A DNA stretch of 64,000 nucleotides from Nostoc foliaceum FACHB-393. GTDB taxonomy: Bacteria > Cyanobacteriota > Cyanobacteriia > Cyanobacteriales > Nostocaceae. Positions 7,834-17,882 of the stretch are shown piece after piece. Position 1 is the first letter of the stretch, and each line of letters begins with the position of its first letter. The stretch lies in the NCBI RefSeq assembly GCF_014698505.1, contig NZ_JACJTD010000031.1, positions 1 to 64,000 of the forward strand, in the 5' to 3' direction. The position numbers were made by a program, and so were the translations under genes. The notes beneath the pieces are model-generated. The model did not search any database. It was not told the DNA's origin and was given only the letters and a program-made list of their open reading frames with translations.

Positions 7834-10215
7834 ATGCCGCAATATTTCGGAAAACTACCCACTACTAACCAACCTTGGACAACTGTTAGTAATGTAAAAG
7901 CTGTAACCTGGGACAATAATATTATTAATTTTGATTGTGGCGACTCACGCCTTACCATCAGCGTACTTGCGCCCAATTTAATCCGCGTGCGTTTTGCACC
8001 AACAGGGGAATTTATGCCCCGCCGCTCTTGGGCAGTGACGCTAGATGATGGAGAATGGGCGACAACACCTTTTGCAGTCCGGGAAACTGAAGCAACGGTA
8101 GAAATTGAAACAGCGCAGATTCGTGTGTGTGTCCAGCGAGAAAAGTGCCGTATCGCCTGTTTCGACAAAGCTAATCGCCCTTTTGCACAAGATGCAGAGA
8201 TGGGTATAGGTTGGCGGATGGGTGCAGTTGCAGGATGGAAAGAAATTGCAGCCGATGAACATTTCTATGGTTTTGGTGAACGCACAGGCTTTCTGGATAA
8301 ACTCAGCGAAGTAAAAACCAACTGGACAACGGATGCCTTAGATTATGATGCACTGACTGATGAAATGTACCAAGCAATTCCATTTTTTATGGCTTTGCGC
8401 CCAGAGTTAGGCTACGGCATCTTTTTCAACACTACTTTTTGGAGTCAGTTCGATATTGGTGCTGAACAGCCAGGTATTTGGAAGATGGAAACTCGTGGCG
8501 GGGAGTTGGATTATTACATTATCTACGGCCCCGAACCAGCCCAAATCCTGGAGACTTACACTCAGCTAACTGGGAGAATGCCATTACCGCCTAAATGGGC
8601 GCTAGGTTATCACCAATGTCGCTGGAGTTACGAATCAGAAACCGTTGTGCGGGAACTGGCGCAAGAATTTCGTCAGCGCTGCATTCCCTGCGATGTTATT
8701 CACTTGGATATTGACTATATGCGGGGTTATCGGGTGTTTACTTGGAGTCCTCAACGCTTTCCCAACCCGACAAAACTCATTAGTGATTTAGCAGAGGATG
8801 GTTTTAAAACAGTTACAATCATCGATCCTGGTGTGAAATATGAACCAGAAGCCAACTATCACGTTTTTGACCAAGGATTAGAAAACGACTATTTTGTGCG
8901 TAAAGCTGATGGTGCTTTGTTCCACGGCTACGTTTGGCCTGAGAAAGCTGTTTTTCCTGACTTTTTACGTCCTGATGTGTCTAACTGGTGGGCTGATTTA
9001 CACAAAAGCCTAACTGATATTGGAGTGGCAGGAATTTGGAATGATATGAATGAACCTGCCATAAACGATCGCCCTTTCGGGGATGATGGTGAAAAGATTT
9101 GGTTTCCGCTAGATGCACCGCAGGGGGGACAAGGGGACAAGGGGACAAGGGGACAAGGGGATAAGGAGAATATCTCTGTGTCTGCTTCTACTCATACGGA
9201 AGTGCATAACTTGTATGGGTTGATGATGGCTAAAGCTTGTTATGAGGGGTTGGAACGGCATCGAAGTTCAGAGCGATCATTTGTGTTAACGCGATCAGGT
9301 TATGCTGGTGTGCAACGCTGGTCTTCTGTGTGGATGGGGGATAACCAATCGTTGTGGGAGCATTTAGAAATGTCTCTGCCGATGCTTTGCAATATGGGAC
9401 TTTCGGGTGTCGGGTTTGTGGGTTGCGATATTGGCGGGTTTGCTGGTAACGCCACGGCTGAATTATTCGCTCGGTGGATGCAGGTAGGAATGCTTTACCC
9501 ATTAATGCGCGGCCACTCGGCAATGTCTACTGCTCGTCATGAACCTTGGGTATTTGGCGATCGCGTTGAAAATATCTGTCGAGAATATATTAATTTACGC
9601 TACCAACTACTTCCCTATATCTACACTCTTTTCTGGGAAGCGGTAACAATAGGCGCACCGATTTTAAGACCATTATTGTACCATTTCCCTAACGATCCGA
9701 AAACCTATAGTCTCTACGATCAAGTATTGCTAGGTGCGTCGTTGATGGCTGCACCAATTTACCGCCCTGGAGTTGAGCATCGATCTGTCTATTTACCCCT
9801 GGGCACTTGGTATGATTGGTGGAGTGGCGATCGCTATGAAGGCCCGATTCACATTCTTGCTCATGCACCACTGGAAAGAATGCCACTCTATGTCCGTAGC
9901 GGTGCGATCGTCCCCATGCAACCTGTCAGGCAATACGTTGATCAACACCTACTCGAAGAGATCCGATTACGGATTTGGCCTGGTAATAACGAATATCAGC
10001 TATTTGAAGATGATGGACAGACAAGCAAGTATCAAGCTCAAGAGTTTTCACTCACCAATATAAGTGTATTTACAGAGGCAACCCAAACAATAGTAGAAAT
10101 TGGAGCAAGAGTTGGGAAATGGACACCTCCACTGCGTGAAGTGATTGTAGAACTTGTTGGTGTTGGAGAGCAACGTTTCCAAGATGATGGTAAGCGACAG
10201 ACTCTGGAATTTTGA
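7834..10215 (+). CDS. Glycoside hydrolase family 31 alpha-glucosidase
   Basis: A 793-residue GH31 enzyme that cleaves alpha-linked glucose from the non-reducing end, probably in glycogen or maltodextrin turnover. From ATG 7834 the catalytic nucleophile is Asp404 in WNDMNEP and the acid/base is Asp503 in WMGDN. GYHQCRWSYES and HLDIDYM mark the barrel. The C-terminus has the beta-sandwich block EDDGQTSKY. I prefer ATG 7834 (MPQYFGKL) over the upstream GTG 7810, which adds only eight non-conserved residues. An insertion of about 25 residues lies after LDAPQ, encoded by an 8-bp tandem repeat (9125-9164). It falls in a loop between the nucleophile and acid/base segments and should be tolerated. 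No signal peptide, so cytoplasmic. Confidence 0.92.
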   Translation: MPQYFGKLPTTNQPWTTVSNVKAVTWDNNIINFDCGDSRLTISVLAPNLIRVRFAPTGEFMPRRSWAVTLDDGEWATTPFAVRETEATVEIETAQIRVCVQREKCRIACFDKANRPFAQDAEMGIGWRMGAVAGWKEIAADEHFYGFGERTGFLDKLSEVKTNWTTDALDYDALTDEMYQAIPFFMALRPELGYGIFFNTTFWSQFDIGAEQPGIWKMETRGGELDYYIIYGPEPAQILETYTQLTGRMPLPPKWALGYHQCRWSYESETVVRELAQEFRQRCIPCDVIHLDIDYMRGYRVFTWSPQRFPNPTKLISDLAEDGFKTVTIIDPGVKYEPEANYHVFDQGLENDYFVRKADGALFHGYVWPEKAVFPDFLRPDVSNWWADLHKSLTDIGVAGIWNDMNEPAINDRPFGDDGEKIWFPLDAPQGGQGDKGTRGQGDKENISVSASTHTEVHNLYGLMMAKACYEGLERHRSSERSFVLTRSGYAGVQRWSSVWMGDNQSLWEHLEMSLPMLCNMGLSGVGFVGCDIGGFAGNATAELFARWMQVGMLYPLMRGHSAMSTARHEPWVFGDRVENICREYINLRYQLLPYIYTLFWEAVTIGAPILRPLLYHFPNDPKTYSLYDQVLLGASLMAAPIYRPGVEHRSVYLPLGTWYDWWSGDRYEGPIHILAHAPLERMPLYVRSGAIVPMQPVRQYVDQHLLEEIRLRIWPGNNEYQLFEDDGQTSKYQAQEFSLTNISVFTEATQTIVEIGARVGKWTPPLREVIVELVGVGEQRFQDDGKRQTLEF
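9125..9164. repeat. 8-bp tandem repeat (GGGGACAA, five units) inside GH31 ORF
   Basis: Five consecutive GGGGACAA units; the last reads GGGGATAA. They lie in frame in the GH31 gene and encode Gly/Gln/Asp/Lys-rich residues. Because the unit is not a multiple of three, gain or loss of one copy would shift the frame. Confidence 0.9.
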
Positions 10216-10227
10216 AATACTCGCAAA

Positions 10228-10256
10228 GGTGGTTTTTGAGCCACCATTATTTCCTA
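10228..10256 (+). terminator. Possible weak terminator after GH31
   Basis: GGTGG (10228-10232) and CCACC (10241-10245) form a short stem 12 bases after the GH31 stop, followed by ATTATTTCC. The stem is only 5-6 bp and the T run is interrupted, so this is tentative. Confidence 0.3.
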
Positions 10257-10401
10257 CTCTAAATTGTGCAAGAAAAAATATGCATAGAGGTAGATGAAAA
10301 GTAAGTCAAGGGGTAGCCTAAAATACAAAGGACATAAATGATTAACCCGTAAGAAATACGGAAGTTTACTACGCTAGATAGATGCGGTTAGAGAACACTA
10401 A

Positions 10402-13400
10402 ATGTTAAATATTAACCGCTTGCGGCTGCAAGATATATTTAAAATCCCTACAAATTCGCTTGTGGCACAAGTCGCAAGTGCGATGGCTGTTTTTGTTGGC
10501 AGCTTGGTACTAATTGGCTGGTACCTTGGCATTGAAGTTTTTAAGCGCGGCTTCCCTGGTAGTCCTGCCACAATGAAAGTCAACACAGCACTATGTTTTG
10601 TGTTGTGTGGTGTATCGCTGTGGCTGTTTTCAACAGGAGGAAGCAGGGCAGAAAGCAGGGGGAACAGAACAATTCAAAATTACCCCCACAGCGCCCGATT
10701 TCCTACTCTGCTAATTTCCAGGGTCTGTGCAATAGCTGTCACCACAATTGCTGCGCTCACACTCTGTCAATATTTGTTTGGCTGGAATTTCGGTATTGAT
10801 GAACTAGTGTTTGGTGATTCGCCAACTAGTATAGCGACATCACATCCGGGGCGAATGGGGGTAAACACAGCAGTGAACTTTATGCTGGTGAGCATCGCCC
10901 TACAACTTTTGGTTCATCCAAAAACCCAGCGCAGTTATTGGTATGCCCAGATTATCGCTCTGGTTGCGGCTTTAATTTCCTTTCAGGCAGTCATGGGCTA
11001 TGCCTATAAAGTGAGAGTTCTCTACGGAATTGCCCCTTATACAACATCAATGGCCTTACACACAGCGGTGCTGTTCAGCTTACTAAGTATAGGCATTTTG
11101 TGGGCGCGGGCAGAACAGGGATTAATGAGGGTAGTTACAGGCGATACTTATGGTGGCTTACTTGCACGTCGTTTATTAGTTGCCGCGATCGCAGTACCTT
11201 TTATACTGGGGTGGTTAATTGTTGAAGGTGAACGAGCAGGACAATACGGCGCGGCATTTGCAGTGTCGCTGTTTGCGATCGTTCTGATTGTGATTTTTAC
11301 TATTTTGATTTGGCAAAGTGCGTCGGTTATTGAACGCCTCAGCCATCAACACGATCTCGCCCAAGAAGTACTGAAAACTTACGAAGCTAAACTGGGGAGT
11401 TTCGTAGATGCTAATGTCATCGGGATTCTGTTTGGCGATGTGTACGGCGGTATCCACAAGGCAAACGACGAATATCTGAGGATGATTGGTTACACGCGTG
11501 AGGATTTGTTAGCAGGTAGGGTAAGTTGGAGCAATATCACAGCACCAGAGTATCGATACTTGGATGAGCGAGGTATCGCCGAAGCAAAGGGAAACACCAA
11601 CGCTGCTTGTACGCCTTACGAGAAAGAATATATCCGCAAGGATGGTAGCCGTATCCCGGTTTTAGTTGGTTACGTGCTGCTAGGAGAAAGCCGGGAAGAG
11701 TCAGTAGCGTTTATCCTCGACTTGAGCGAACGTAAGCAAGCAGAAGCAGAGCAACAAAAATTAGTATCGCTGGTAGAAAATAGCTCTGACTTTATTGGCA
11801 TCGCTACCCTTGAGGGGCAATTACTCTACATAAATGATGCAGGTCAAAAGCTGGTAGGGCTTGCCAGCCTTGATGAAGTCAGGCAAAAAGCAGTATTAGA
11901 TTACGCCATGCCCAAAGACAAAGCCTATTTTCAAGAACACATACTGCCAACTGTGCTATTACAAGGGCGCTGGCAGGGAGAATTCTGCTTCCGGCATCTC
12001 CAAACAGGTCAACCGATACCAGTTGATTACAATATCTTCACTGTTAAAGACAAGAAGACAGGTCAGCCAATTGCCTTAGCAACTGTGACTCGCAATATCG
12101 GCGAGCAAAAGCAGGCTAAAGAACAAATATTACAACTAAACAAGGATTTACAGCGCCGCATTACTGAGTTACAAACTTTGTTGGAAGTAATTCCCATTGG
12201 AATTGGCATTGCTGAAGATCCAGAATGCCAAAATATCAAAGTAAACCCTGCTTTTGCCAAGCAGTTGGGGATATTGCCAGATACAAATGCCTCCCTCAGT
12301 GCTTCCTTGGAAGAAAAACCAACATTTAAAATCTACCGAGAAGGAAGGGAACTCTCAGCAGAGGAACTCCCGATGCAGTACTCTGCTGCTCATGGTGTCG
12401 AAGTTTTGGATTTTGAAGTCGATATTGCCCATGAAAATGGAAAAATTGTCAACCTGCTGGAGTATGTTGCACCCCTGTTTGACGAAGAGGGTAAAACCAG
12501 AGGATGTGTTGGTGCATTTTTAGATATTACAGAGCGCAAACAGGCAGAGGAAGCACTCCTAAATCAGCAAAAATGGCTGGAGGATGTGTTAAATCTGATG
12601 CCAAGACCGTTGCTGTTTATCGAACCAGGAACGGCGCGGGTAACTTTTGCCAATCGCTCTGCTGACGAATTAGCTGGAGGCGAATTTCCCAAGGGTGTAC
12701 CAGCCGCAGAGTATCACACAGTTTATCACTACACGAATGCAGCAGGCGATCGCATCCCCAATGAGCAAATGCCAGGAGTACGGGTTGCCCTTGGCGAACG
12801 CCTGAATGGATTGGAGGTAGACTGGCACACTCCTGGGGGTGTGCGTTCTCTATTAATATTTGCTGATACCCTGCCAGCAATGCACGGTCATCCGGCTACC
12901 TGTATTTTGGTGTTCCAAGAAATCAGCAACCTCAAGGATACACAAAAAGCCCTCTCGTTAGGTTACAAAAGGCTAAAGCTACTATTTGAGACAGCTAATG
13001 ATTTACTATCGAGTCAGCAACCAGTAGCACTAATCGATAGTGTCTACCGAAAACTCTCAGACCAAATTGGTTTAGATATTTACTTTAACTATTTGGTTGA
13101 GGATAACTCTCAGGTAATGCGGTTGGGGTCTTACAGTGGCATTTCCCAGGAGGTGGCAAAGGAAATTGAGTGGTTGGCACTTAATCAAGGGGTTTGTGGT
13201 ACTGTAGCGCACGAACGCCATCCCATGTCTGTAGAGAATGTACAGGAATCTACTGACCCAAAAACAGAATTGATTCGCTCTTTAGGCATTACTGCTTATT
13301 ATGCATACCCATTGATCGCCCAAGGACGGCTGTTAGGTACTCTTTCTTTTGGCAGCCGCACTCGGTTAAGCTTCACCGAGAACCAAAAGGGGATGATGCA

Positions 13401-14802
13401 AGCAGTATGCGACCAAATAGCGATCGCAATGGAACGAGCTAGTTTAATTGCTTCTTTGCAAGAACAAACTGAGCAGTTGCAAGAAGCTAACCGCATGAAG
13501 GATGAGTTTCTGGGAATATTATCCCACGAGTTGCGATCGCCCCTCAATGCCATCCTTGGCTGGGCGCAATTACTACAACGAACCAAGCTCAGTGAAACCC
13601 AAATGGCTAGGGCTACAGAGACAATTGAGCGCAATGCCAAAGCGCAAACCCAGCTAATTGAAGACCTGCTGGATATATCGCGGATGACTAGAGGCAAATT
13701 ACGCCTCAATGTCCTTACTTGTAATTTGGTTCCGATGATTGAGTCGGCCATCGACACTGTTAGCCTAGCCGCCCAGTCCAAGGAAATCGATTTGAGATTT
13801 TCCCTCATTCCCTCAAAAGAAACGCGAAATGCGCCACCAGGGATACACCCTGTGGTCACTTTCGCGTCAAATTCAGATTCGGGATTCGGGATTAATAGCG
13901 AAAATCTAGAATCTCCACAAGCACAATTCCAAACCAATCAACACCAAGAAAACAACTTCCTGGGCGAAAATTCTCAATTCTTAGTTTCCGGGGATTTCGA
14001 GCGTTTGCAGCAAATCATCTGGAATCTGCTATCCAACGCTATCAAATTCACGCCCGCAGGAGGACGGGTAGAGGTGCAATTGTCAGTGGTCAGTGGACAA
14101 GAAAAAGAACAGACAACGGATAAATACGCCCAAATTCAGGTGATTGATACAGGCATTGGGATCAGTCCTGATTTTCTTCCTTACGTCTTTGATCGCTTTC
14201 GTCAAGCTGATAGTTCTAGTACTAGAACCTATGGTGGATTAGGACTAGGATTAGCGATCGTCCGTCATTTAGTAGAATTACATGGCGGTACTGTCCACGC
14301 AAATAGTCAGGGTGAAGAACAAGGAGCGACGTTTACAGTCAAGCTACCACTTTTGAAGAGTGCCCCGATCAGACCCTTTGCCCCTGCGCCCCTCCCGCCG
14401 TCTTCCCCTCTCCCCGTCTCCCTCCTTGGCGTGCGGGTACTGGTTGTAGATGACCAAGCCGATAGCCGTGAATTCATCACCACAGTTCTCGAACAGTACC
14501 AAGCCGAAGTTCAAGCAGTTGCATCAGTTCAAGAAGCATTGCAAGTAATTACACAGTGGAAACCAGATGTTTTAGTTAGCGACATCGGTATGCCCCAGGA
14601 AGATGGTTACTCTTTGATCCGCAAACTGCGATCGCAACGCCCAGAACTAGGAGGAAATATTCCAGCCGCAGCGTTGACAGCTTATGCTAAACCAGAGGAT
14701 CGGATGCGAGCTATACAAGAAGGTTATCAGCTACATTTACCTAAACCTATTGAGGCGGCGGAGTTAGCTACAGTAGTTGCCAGCCTTGTGGGACGAACTT
14801 AG
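10402..14802 (+). CDS. Multi-sensor membrane hybrid histidine kinase (8 TM, PAS, GAF, HK, REC)
   Basis: A 1466-residue hybrid kinase. About eight hydrophobic segments lie in residues 24-305, with recurring VNTAxxFxL motifs suggesting duplicated two-helix units. At least four PAS-type sensor modules follow between about 325 and 850, three of them closed by the typical (D/T)xxER KQAE linker. A GAF domain is at about 860-1010. The HisKA domain has phosphoacceptor His1042 in ILSHELRSPL. The ATPase domain has the N box NLLSNAIKFTP, DTGIGIS and GGLGLGL. A C-terminal receiver has phosphoacceptor Asp1394 in VLVSDIGMP. Two stretches look like repeat-derived inserts: about 13800-13985 between HisKA and the N box, and a Pro-rich linker at 14370-14420. 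The ligand is unknown and no partner gene is adjacent. Confidence 0.93.
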   Translation: MLNINRLRLQDIFKIPTNSLVAQVASAMAVFVGSLVLIGWYLGIEVFKRGFPGSPATMKVNTALCFVLCGVSLWLFSTGGSRAESRGNRTIQNYPHSARFPTLLISRVCAIAVTTIAALTLCQYLFGWNFGIDELVFGDSPTSIATSHPGRMGVNTAVNFMLVSIALQLLVHPKTQRSYWYAQIIALVAALISFQAVMGYAYKVRVLYGIAPYTTSMALHTAVLFSLLSIGILWARAEQGLMRVVTGDTYGGLLARRLLVAAIAVPFILGWLIVEGERAGQYGAAFAVSLFAIVLIVIFTILIWQSASVIERLSHQHDLAQEVLKTYEAKLGSFVDANVIGILFGDVYGGIHKANDEYLRMIGYTREDLLAGRVSWSNITAPEYRYLDERGIAEAKGNTNAACTPYEKEYIRKDGSRIPVLVGYVLLGESREESVAFILDLSERKQAEAEQQKLVSLVENSSDFIGIATLEGQLLYINDAGQKLVGLASLDEVRQKAVLDYAMPKDKAYFQEHILPTVLLQGRWQGEFCFRHLQTGQPIPVDYNIFTVKDKKTGQPIALATVTRNIGEQKQAKEQILQLNKDLQRRITELQTLLEVIPIGIGIAEDPECQNIKVNPAFAKQLGILPDTNASLSASLEEKPTFKIYREGRELSAEELPMQYSAAHGVEVLDFEVDIAHENGKIVNLLEYVAPLFDEEGKTRGCVGAFLDITERKQAEEALLNQQKWLEDVLNLMPRPLLFIEPGTARVTFANRSADELAGGEFPKGVPAAEYHTVYHYTNAAGDRIPNEQMPGVRVALGERLNGLEVDWHTPGGVRSLLIFADTLPAMHGHPATCILVFQEISNLKDTQKALSLGYKRLKLLFETANDLLSSQQPVALIDSVYRKLSDQIGLDIYFNYLVEDNSQVMRLGSYSGISQEVAKEIEWLALNQGVCGTVAHERHPMSVENVQESTDPKTELIRSLGITAYYAYPLIAQGRLLGTLSFGSRTRLSFTENQKGMMQAVCDQIAIAMERASLIASLQEQTEQLQEANRMKDEFLGILSHELRSPLNAILGWAQLLQRTKLSETQMARATETIERNAKAQTQLIEDLLDISRMTRGKLRLNVLTCNLVPMIESAIDTVSLAAQSKEIDLRFSLIPSKETRNAPPGIHPVVTFASNSDSGFGINSENLESPQAQFQTNQHQENNFLGENSQFLVSGDFERLQQIIWNLLSNAIKFTPAGGRVEVQLSVVSGQEKEQTTDKYAQIQVIDTGIGISPDFLPYVFDRFRQADSSSTRTYGGLGLGLAIVRHLVELHGGTVHANSQGEEQGATFTVKLPLLKSAPIRPFAPAPLPPSSPLPVSLLGVRVLVVDDQADSREFITTVLEQYQAEVQAVASVQEALQVITQWKPDVLVSDIGMPQEDGYSLIRKLRSQRPELGGNIPAAALTAYAKPEDRMRAIQEGYQLHLPKPIEAAELATVVASLVGRT

Positions 14803-15403
14803 AGAAAATGGGGCTTTGGGCATTGGCAATCTCCTTCTTTTCTAATATCAAAATTTATATAAAATTCAAACTTTTTCCTAATTAACAATCACCAAAAAGC
14901 AGTTTTTTTATTTGTGATTTAGCGTACTTGGTGAATACTTACATATAAAAATAACTTATATGTAAATTTTTATTTCAATATGAATAATTATTGCGTATTG
15001 GGGCGATCGCTATTTAGCAAAAGCGGCTTCAATAGGCAATGCAATGACTCCTCTTAAAAAGGCTTGCTCTTTTATTTCCTCCTTTAGTGCATTTTGAAGA
15101 AGGTCACTACAGGCGGGGAGAAATTATCCAAGGTTTATTAGAAGTGACTTCCGAAATAGGCAATTTCAAAGTTGTATTTAAAGTATGTAACTAAAATGGG
15201 TGACAAAGAGGCTACATAATTTGTGAATTAAGTATTATAAGAAAATAGTGTTAAAAATAACATTTGTATTTACTGATACTAGCATGATTGACCTGTAATA
15301 TTCACCCAATTATTCAGTTAATCACGCAAAAAATAGATGATGCGTCTTTTAACTCTCATGTATCTAACAAACAAGGATTATTTTATACAATAATATAACT
15401 CCT
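14803..15403. other. Intergenic region with possible unassigned coding fragment
   Basis: AT-rich gap of 600 bp. Around 15058-15195 the plus strand has a short open stretch that reads protein-like (FPPLVHFEEGHYRRGEIIQG) but has no start codon or recognisable family. It may be gene debris. Nothing else can be assigned; the promoter of the LuxR-type gene presumably lies at the right end. Confidence 0.3.
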
Positions 15404-16003
15404 ATGATCGCCCTAAAACAAACATTAACTGAACCACAACAACTAGATAGTATTGACTTACATAACTCGAAGCGAGCTGATTTTTTACAAGAAGTAATTG
15501 AAGGCTTAGAAGACGGAATATTAATTTTAAGCCAAACTGGTGAAGTAGTTCATGCTAATGCATCTGCTCATCGCCTTTGTTGTCAATTCAATCAAGGCAA
15601 TTTTAATCAGAATTTTGTTCCCCCAGCCATTTGGAATCTTTGTAAATCGTTACTCAGTAGTCGGTATTTGTTTTCTGATAAACTTCTGATTCTGTCGGAT
15701 GAGATTGTGCTTGATAAGTTAAATATTTTTCGGATTAGGGTGAGACTGCTAGATTTAGATGGGTTTGAAGCGCCTTGTTTATTAGTGACCATAGAAAACC
15801 AATATGAGTCTGTAAAAAATGCAGCACTCACTGAAGTTAAAAAATTTGACTTGACACCGCGAGAATCTGAAATTTGGTTTCTCTATAGAAGCAACTACAG
15901 CTACAAAGAAATAGCGACTAAGCTTTACATCACCATAAACACCGTAAAGAAGCACATGAAAAATATTCACACCAAGCGACAAGCAAACATGTCCTATAAT
16001 TGA
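15404..16003 (+). CDS. LuxR-type response regulator with N-terminal PAS-like sensor
   Basis: A 199-residue transcription factor. Residues about 25-125 resemble a PAS fold (GILILSQTGEVVHANASAHRL). Residues about 147-195 are a LuxR/FixJ helix-turn-helix with LTPRESEIW at its start and the recognition region YKEIATKLYITINTVKKHMK. There is no receiver domain, so activity is probably set by the PAS-like domain rather than phosphorylation. It lies downstream of the giant hybrid kinase on the same strand, but 600 bp away, so a functional link is only possible. Start ATG 15404 has no strong ribosome site. Confidence 0.85.
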   Translation: MIALKQTLTEPQQLDSIDLHNSKRADFLQEVIEGLEDGILILSQTGEVVHANASAHRLCCQFNQGNFNQNFVPPAIWNLCKSLLSSRYLFSDKLLILSDEIVLDKLNIFRIRVRLLDLDGFEAPCLLVTIENQYESVKNAALTEVKKFDLTPRESEIWFLYRSNYSYKEIATKLYITINTVKKHMKNIHTKRQANMSYN

Positions 16004-16231
16004 ATGGTAGTATCGCATTGAAGAAAAATTCAAAAGCGATCAATGAGTGTAAAATTAAAAAGATCCACTCATTGTTAACGCTTGTTTCTTTGCAAGAGTA
16101 CACTATCTAATGGCTTTATTTATTCTTGATAAAAACTGATTTGGAAAATGCAATAGGTTATTAGCCATTAATCTAGTATCCACCAACAAATATTTGATGA
16201 ATCAATGTAGTGTTTTTGAGAAAAGCAATAC

Positions 16232-16266
16232 TAGCCCTCGCTTTCATGCGGGGGTAGTTATTTTTA
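16232..16266 (+). terminator. Probable rho-independent terminator
   Basis: CTAGCCCTCGC (16232-16242) pairs with GCGGGGGTAG (16249-16258) with one bulged G and one G-T pair, then TTATTTTT follows. It lies about 230 bp after the LuxR-type gene, in the convergent gap with the DUF4168 gene, and fits the plus strand. Confidence 0.5.
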
Positions 16267-16300
16267 ACATGCTCCTCTCTAATTTTTATGTAAGTTCTAA

Positions 16301-16783
16301 CTACGGAGAATCAGGAGTTTTTTGCAGGCGTAATAAGGTATTGTAAACCTGCCGTTTTAAGATATTGTTATTTTGTAGCTCTATAGTAATTTTGTTGAAC
16401 TGATCAATACTCAAACCATTATCTTGGACAATTTTTTGAGAGCGGGTACAGTAATTCACTGCGATATCTTGAGCTTTTCTTGGAAGACCATTTAAACTGT
16501 TAGAATCGTTACAAACAATCTTGGGAATTTCTCCATTGCCAATAAGTTTTTTAATTTCTTCAAAGGCATTTTGACGTGCTGGCTCCATTGCTAGCACGGC
16601 TTGAGCGTAGCTGTCGATTTCAGTATTGTTAACTATTGGTGGTGGAGTTTGACCATAAGCTTTTGAACTCAATGAAAAAGCGTTGGAAATTACACCCGCA
16701 GTAGCGATCGCGCCGAAAAAGAATGATTGGGAAAGGATTCGCTTTCGGCTAGGACGAGAAAAGAAATCGGAAATTTTCTTCAT
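16301..16783 (-). CDS. Secreted DUF4168 protein
   Basis: A 160-residue protein with a basic N-terminus (RPSRKRILSQ), a hydrophobic stretch at about 20-40 and a likely signal-peptidase site after SKAYGQ. This suggests export to the periplasm or thylakoid lumen. The mature part (about 50-155) fits DUF4168, a cyanobacterial family of unknown function: YAQAVLAMEPARQNAFEEIK and a C-terminal DQFNKITIELQNN helix. Two Cys residues (CNDSN and NYC) could form a disulfide. It starts 110 bp from the end of holA on the same strand. Function unknown. Confidence 0.75.
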   Translation of the reverse strand: MKKISDFFSRPSRKRILSQSFFFGAIATAGVISNAFSLSSKAYGQTPPPIVNNTEIDSYAQAVLAMEPARQNAFEEIKKLIGNGEIPKIVCNDSNSLNGLPRKAQDIAVNYCTRSQKIVQDNGLSIDQFNKITIELQNNNILKRQVYNTLLRLQKTPDSP

Positions 16784-16892
16784 ATAGTGTGTGACACAGA
16801 ACTACATCAGGGATATTATAAGAACTTTGAATTATTTTCAGAGTTGGAAGTTCCGGCAACTGCTCAATACATCATGCTTTTATATTTGATTG

Positions 16893-17882
16893 TCAACTTC
16901 CTCGGCATACTTGACAAAGTTCGATAACTTTAGTCTGGAATGTTGACATTTCTGATGCTCCTTGCTTGAGACTCACTTCTAACTCCAGTAGTAGGGGGAA
17001 GCAAGAGATTAACTGTTGCACAGAAAGCAGCTTGATTTCTTGCTGTAAAAAGTAGATGCGTTTGGGATTACCGATATCAGCAGCAATAGCGATCGCTTGT
17101 TGATTGCGCTCCCCACTTTCTATCATAATCTTGACCCAGAGCCACGTGCGAAATTGTCCAATGAGTGTGGCAACTATCCGTAATCCCGGCTCGGAAGCAT
17201 TGATCAAATCTGCCAGTGTTGTCAAAGCTTTAGCTGTATCCCCTGTTCTAATTGCTGCTGCTAATTGTAAACTATTTTGGGTAGTATTTCTTACTAACTT
17301 GGTGACAGTATCTATGTCTAAAGGCTTATTGCTACCTTGGGCATATAGCCGCAATTTCTCTAACTCATTGTAGAGCAAACGTGTATCATTTCCGACAGAA
17401 TCAGCCAACAACTGGGCAGTATTAGCAGTCAGTTTCACGCCCACAGTCTGAGCTGCTTGATTAACAGATTGCACCAGTAATTCAGTTTTCCAAGGGGGAA
17501 TGAGGGGAAATTCTCGGAACTCCGTGGCAAATTGTTTTAACAACTTCGTAGATTTGAGGCGTTCATCTGGCTTGTTGCGACTGGTGAGCAATAAAAATGA
17601 GTTTTCGGGAATGACTGGTAGCGATCGCACCAATTCTGCTAAAACATTCTCTGGACAGTGCTGACACAGGGTTGTATTGATTAGCCATACCAAGCGCCCA
17701 CCAGCGCCAAAAGTGGGTGTCATGACCTGATTTAACCCCTGAATAGTGGCATCAGCTTGATCTGGGGTGAATGAAGTGTAATTAAAACTTATCCATTGGG
17801 GATCGAGGACGCGATCGCGCAGCGTAGCGATCGCCTTTTCTATGGCAAAATCATCTTCACCCCAGTAAACATAGATTGGCAT
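16893..17882 (-). CDS. holA: DNA polymerase III subunit delta
   Basis: A 329-residue clamp-loader delta subunit, which opens the beta clamp during replication. It begins MPIYVYWGEDDFAIEKAI, the typical delta start with the degenerate P-loop region, and continues with NSFLLLTSRNKPDERLKSTK and GNDTRLLYNELEKL, which are conserved delta blocks. The C-terminal helical domain ends EMSTFQTKVIELC. GGAGG six bases before ATG 17882 supports the start. Length is normal for the family. Confidence 0.92.
   Translation of the reverse strand: MPIYVYWGEDDFAIEKAIATLRDRVLDPQWISFNYTSFTPDQADATIQGLNQVMTPTFGAGGRLVWLINTTLCQHCPENVLAELVRSLPVIPENSFLLLTSRNKPDERLKSTKLLKQFATEFREFPLIPPWKTELLVQSVNQAAQTVGVKLTANTAQLLADSVGNDTRLLYNELEKLRLYAQGSNKPLDIDTVTKLVRNTTQNSLQLAAAIRTGDTAKALTTLADLINASEPGLRIVATLIGQFRTWLWVKIMIESGERNQQAIAIAADIGNPKRIYFLQQEIKLLSVQQLISCFPLLLELEVSLKQGASEMSTFQTKVIELCQVCRGS

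Noticed and set aside
9125..9164. Considered as a CRISPR-like array
   Set aside because: Units are 8 bp without spacers; it is a simple tandem repeat in a coding region.
13299..13937. A 212-codon minus-strand frame inside the hybrid kinase
   Set aside because: It lies fully antisense to the conserved GAF and HisKA coding region and shows no recognisable domain; it is a shadow frame.
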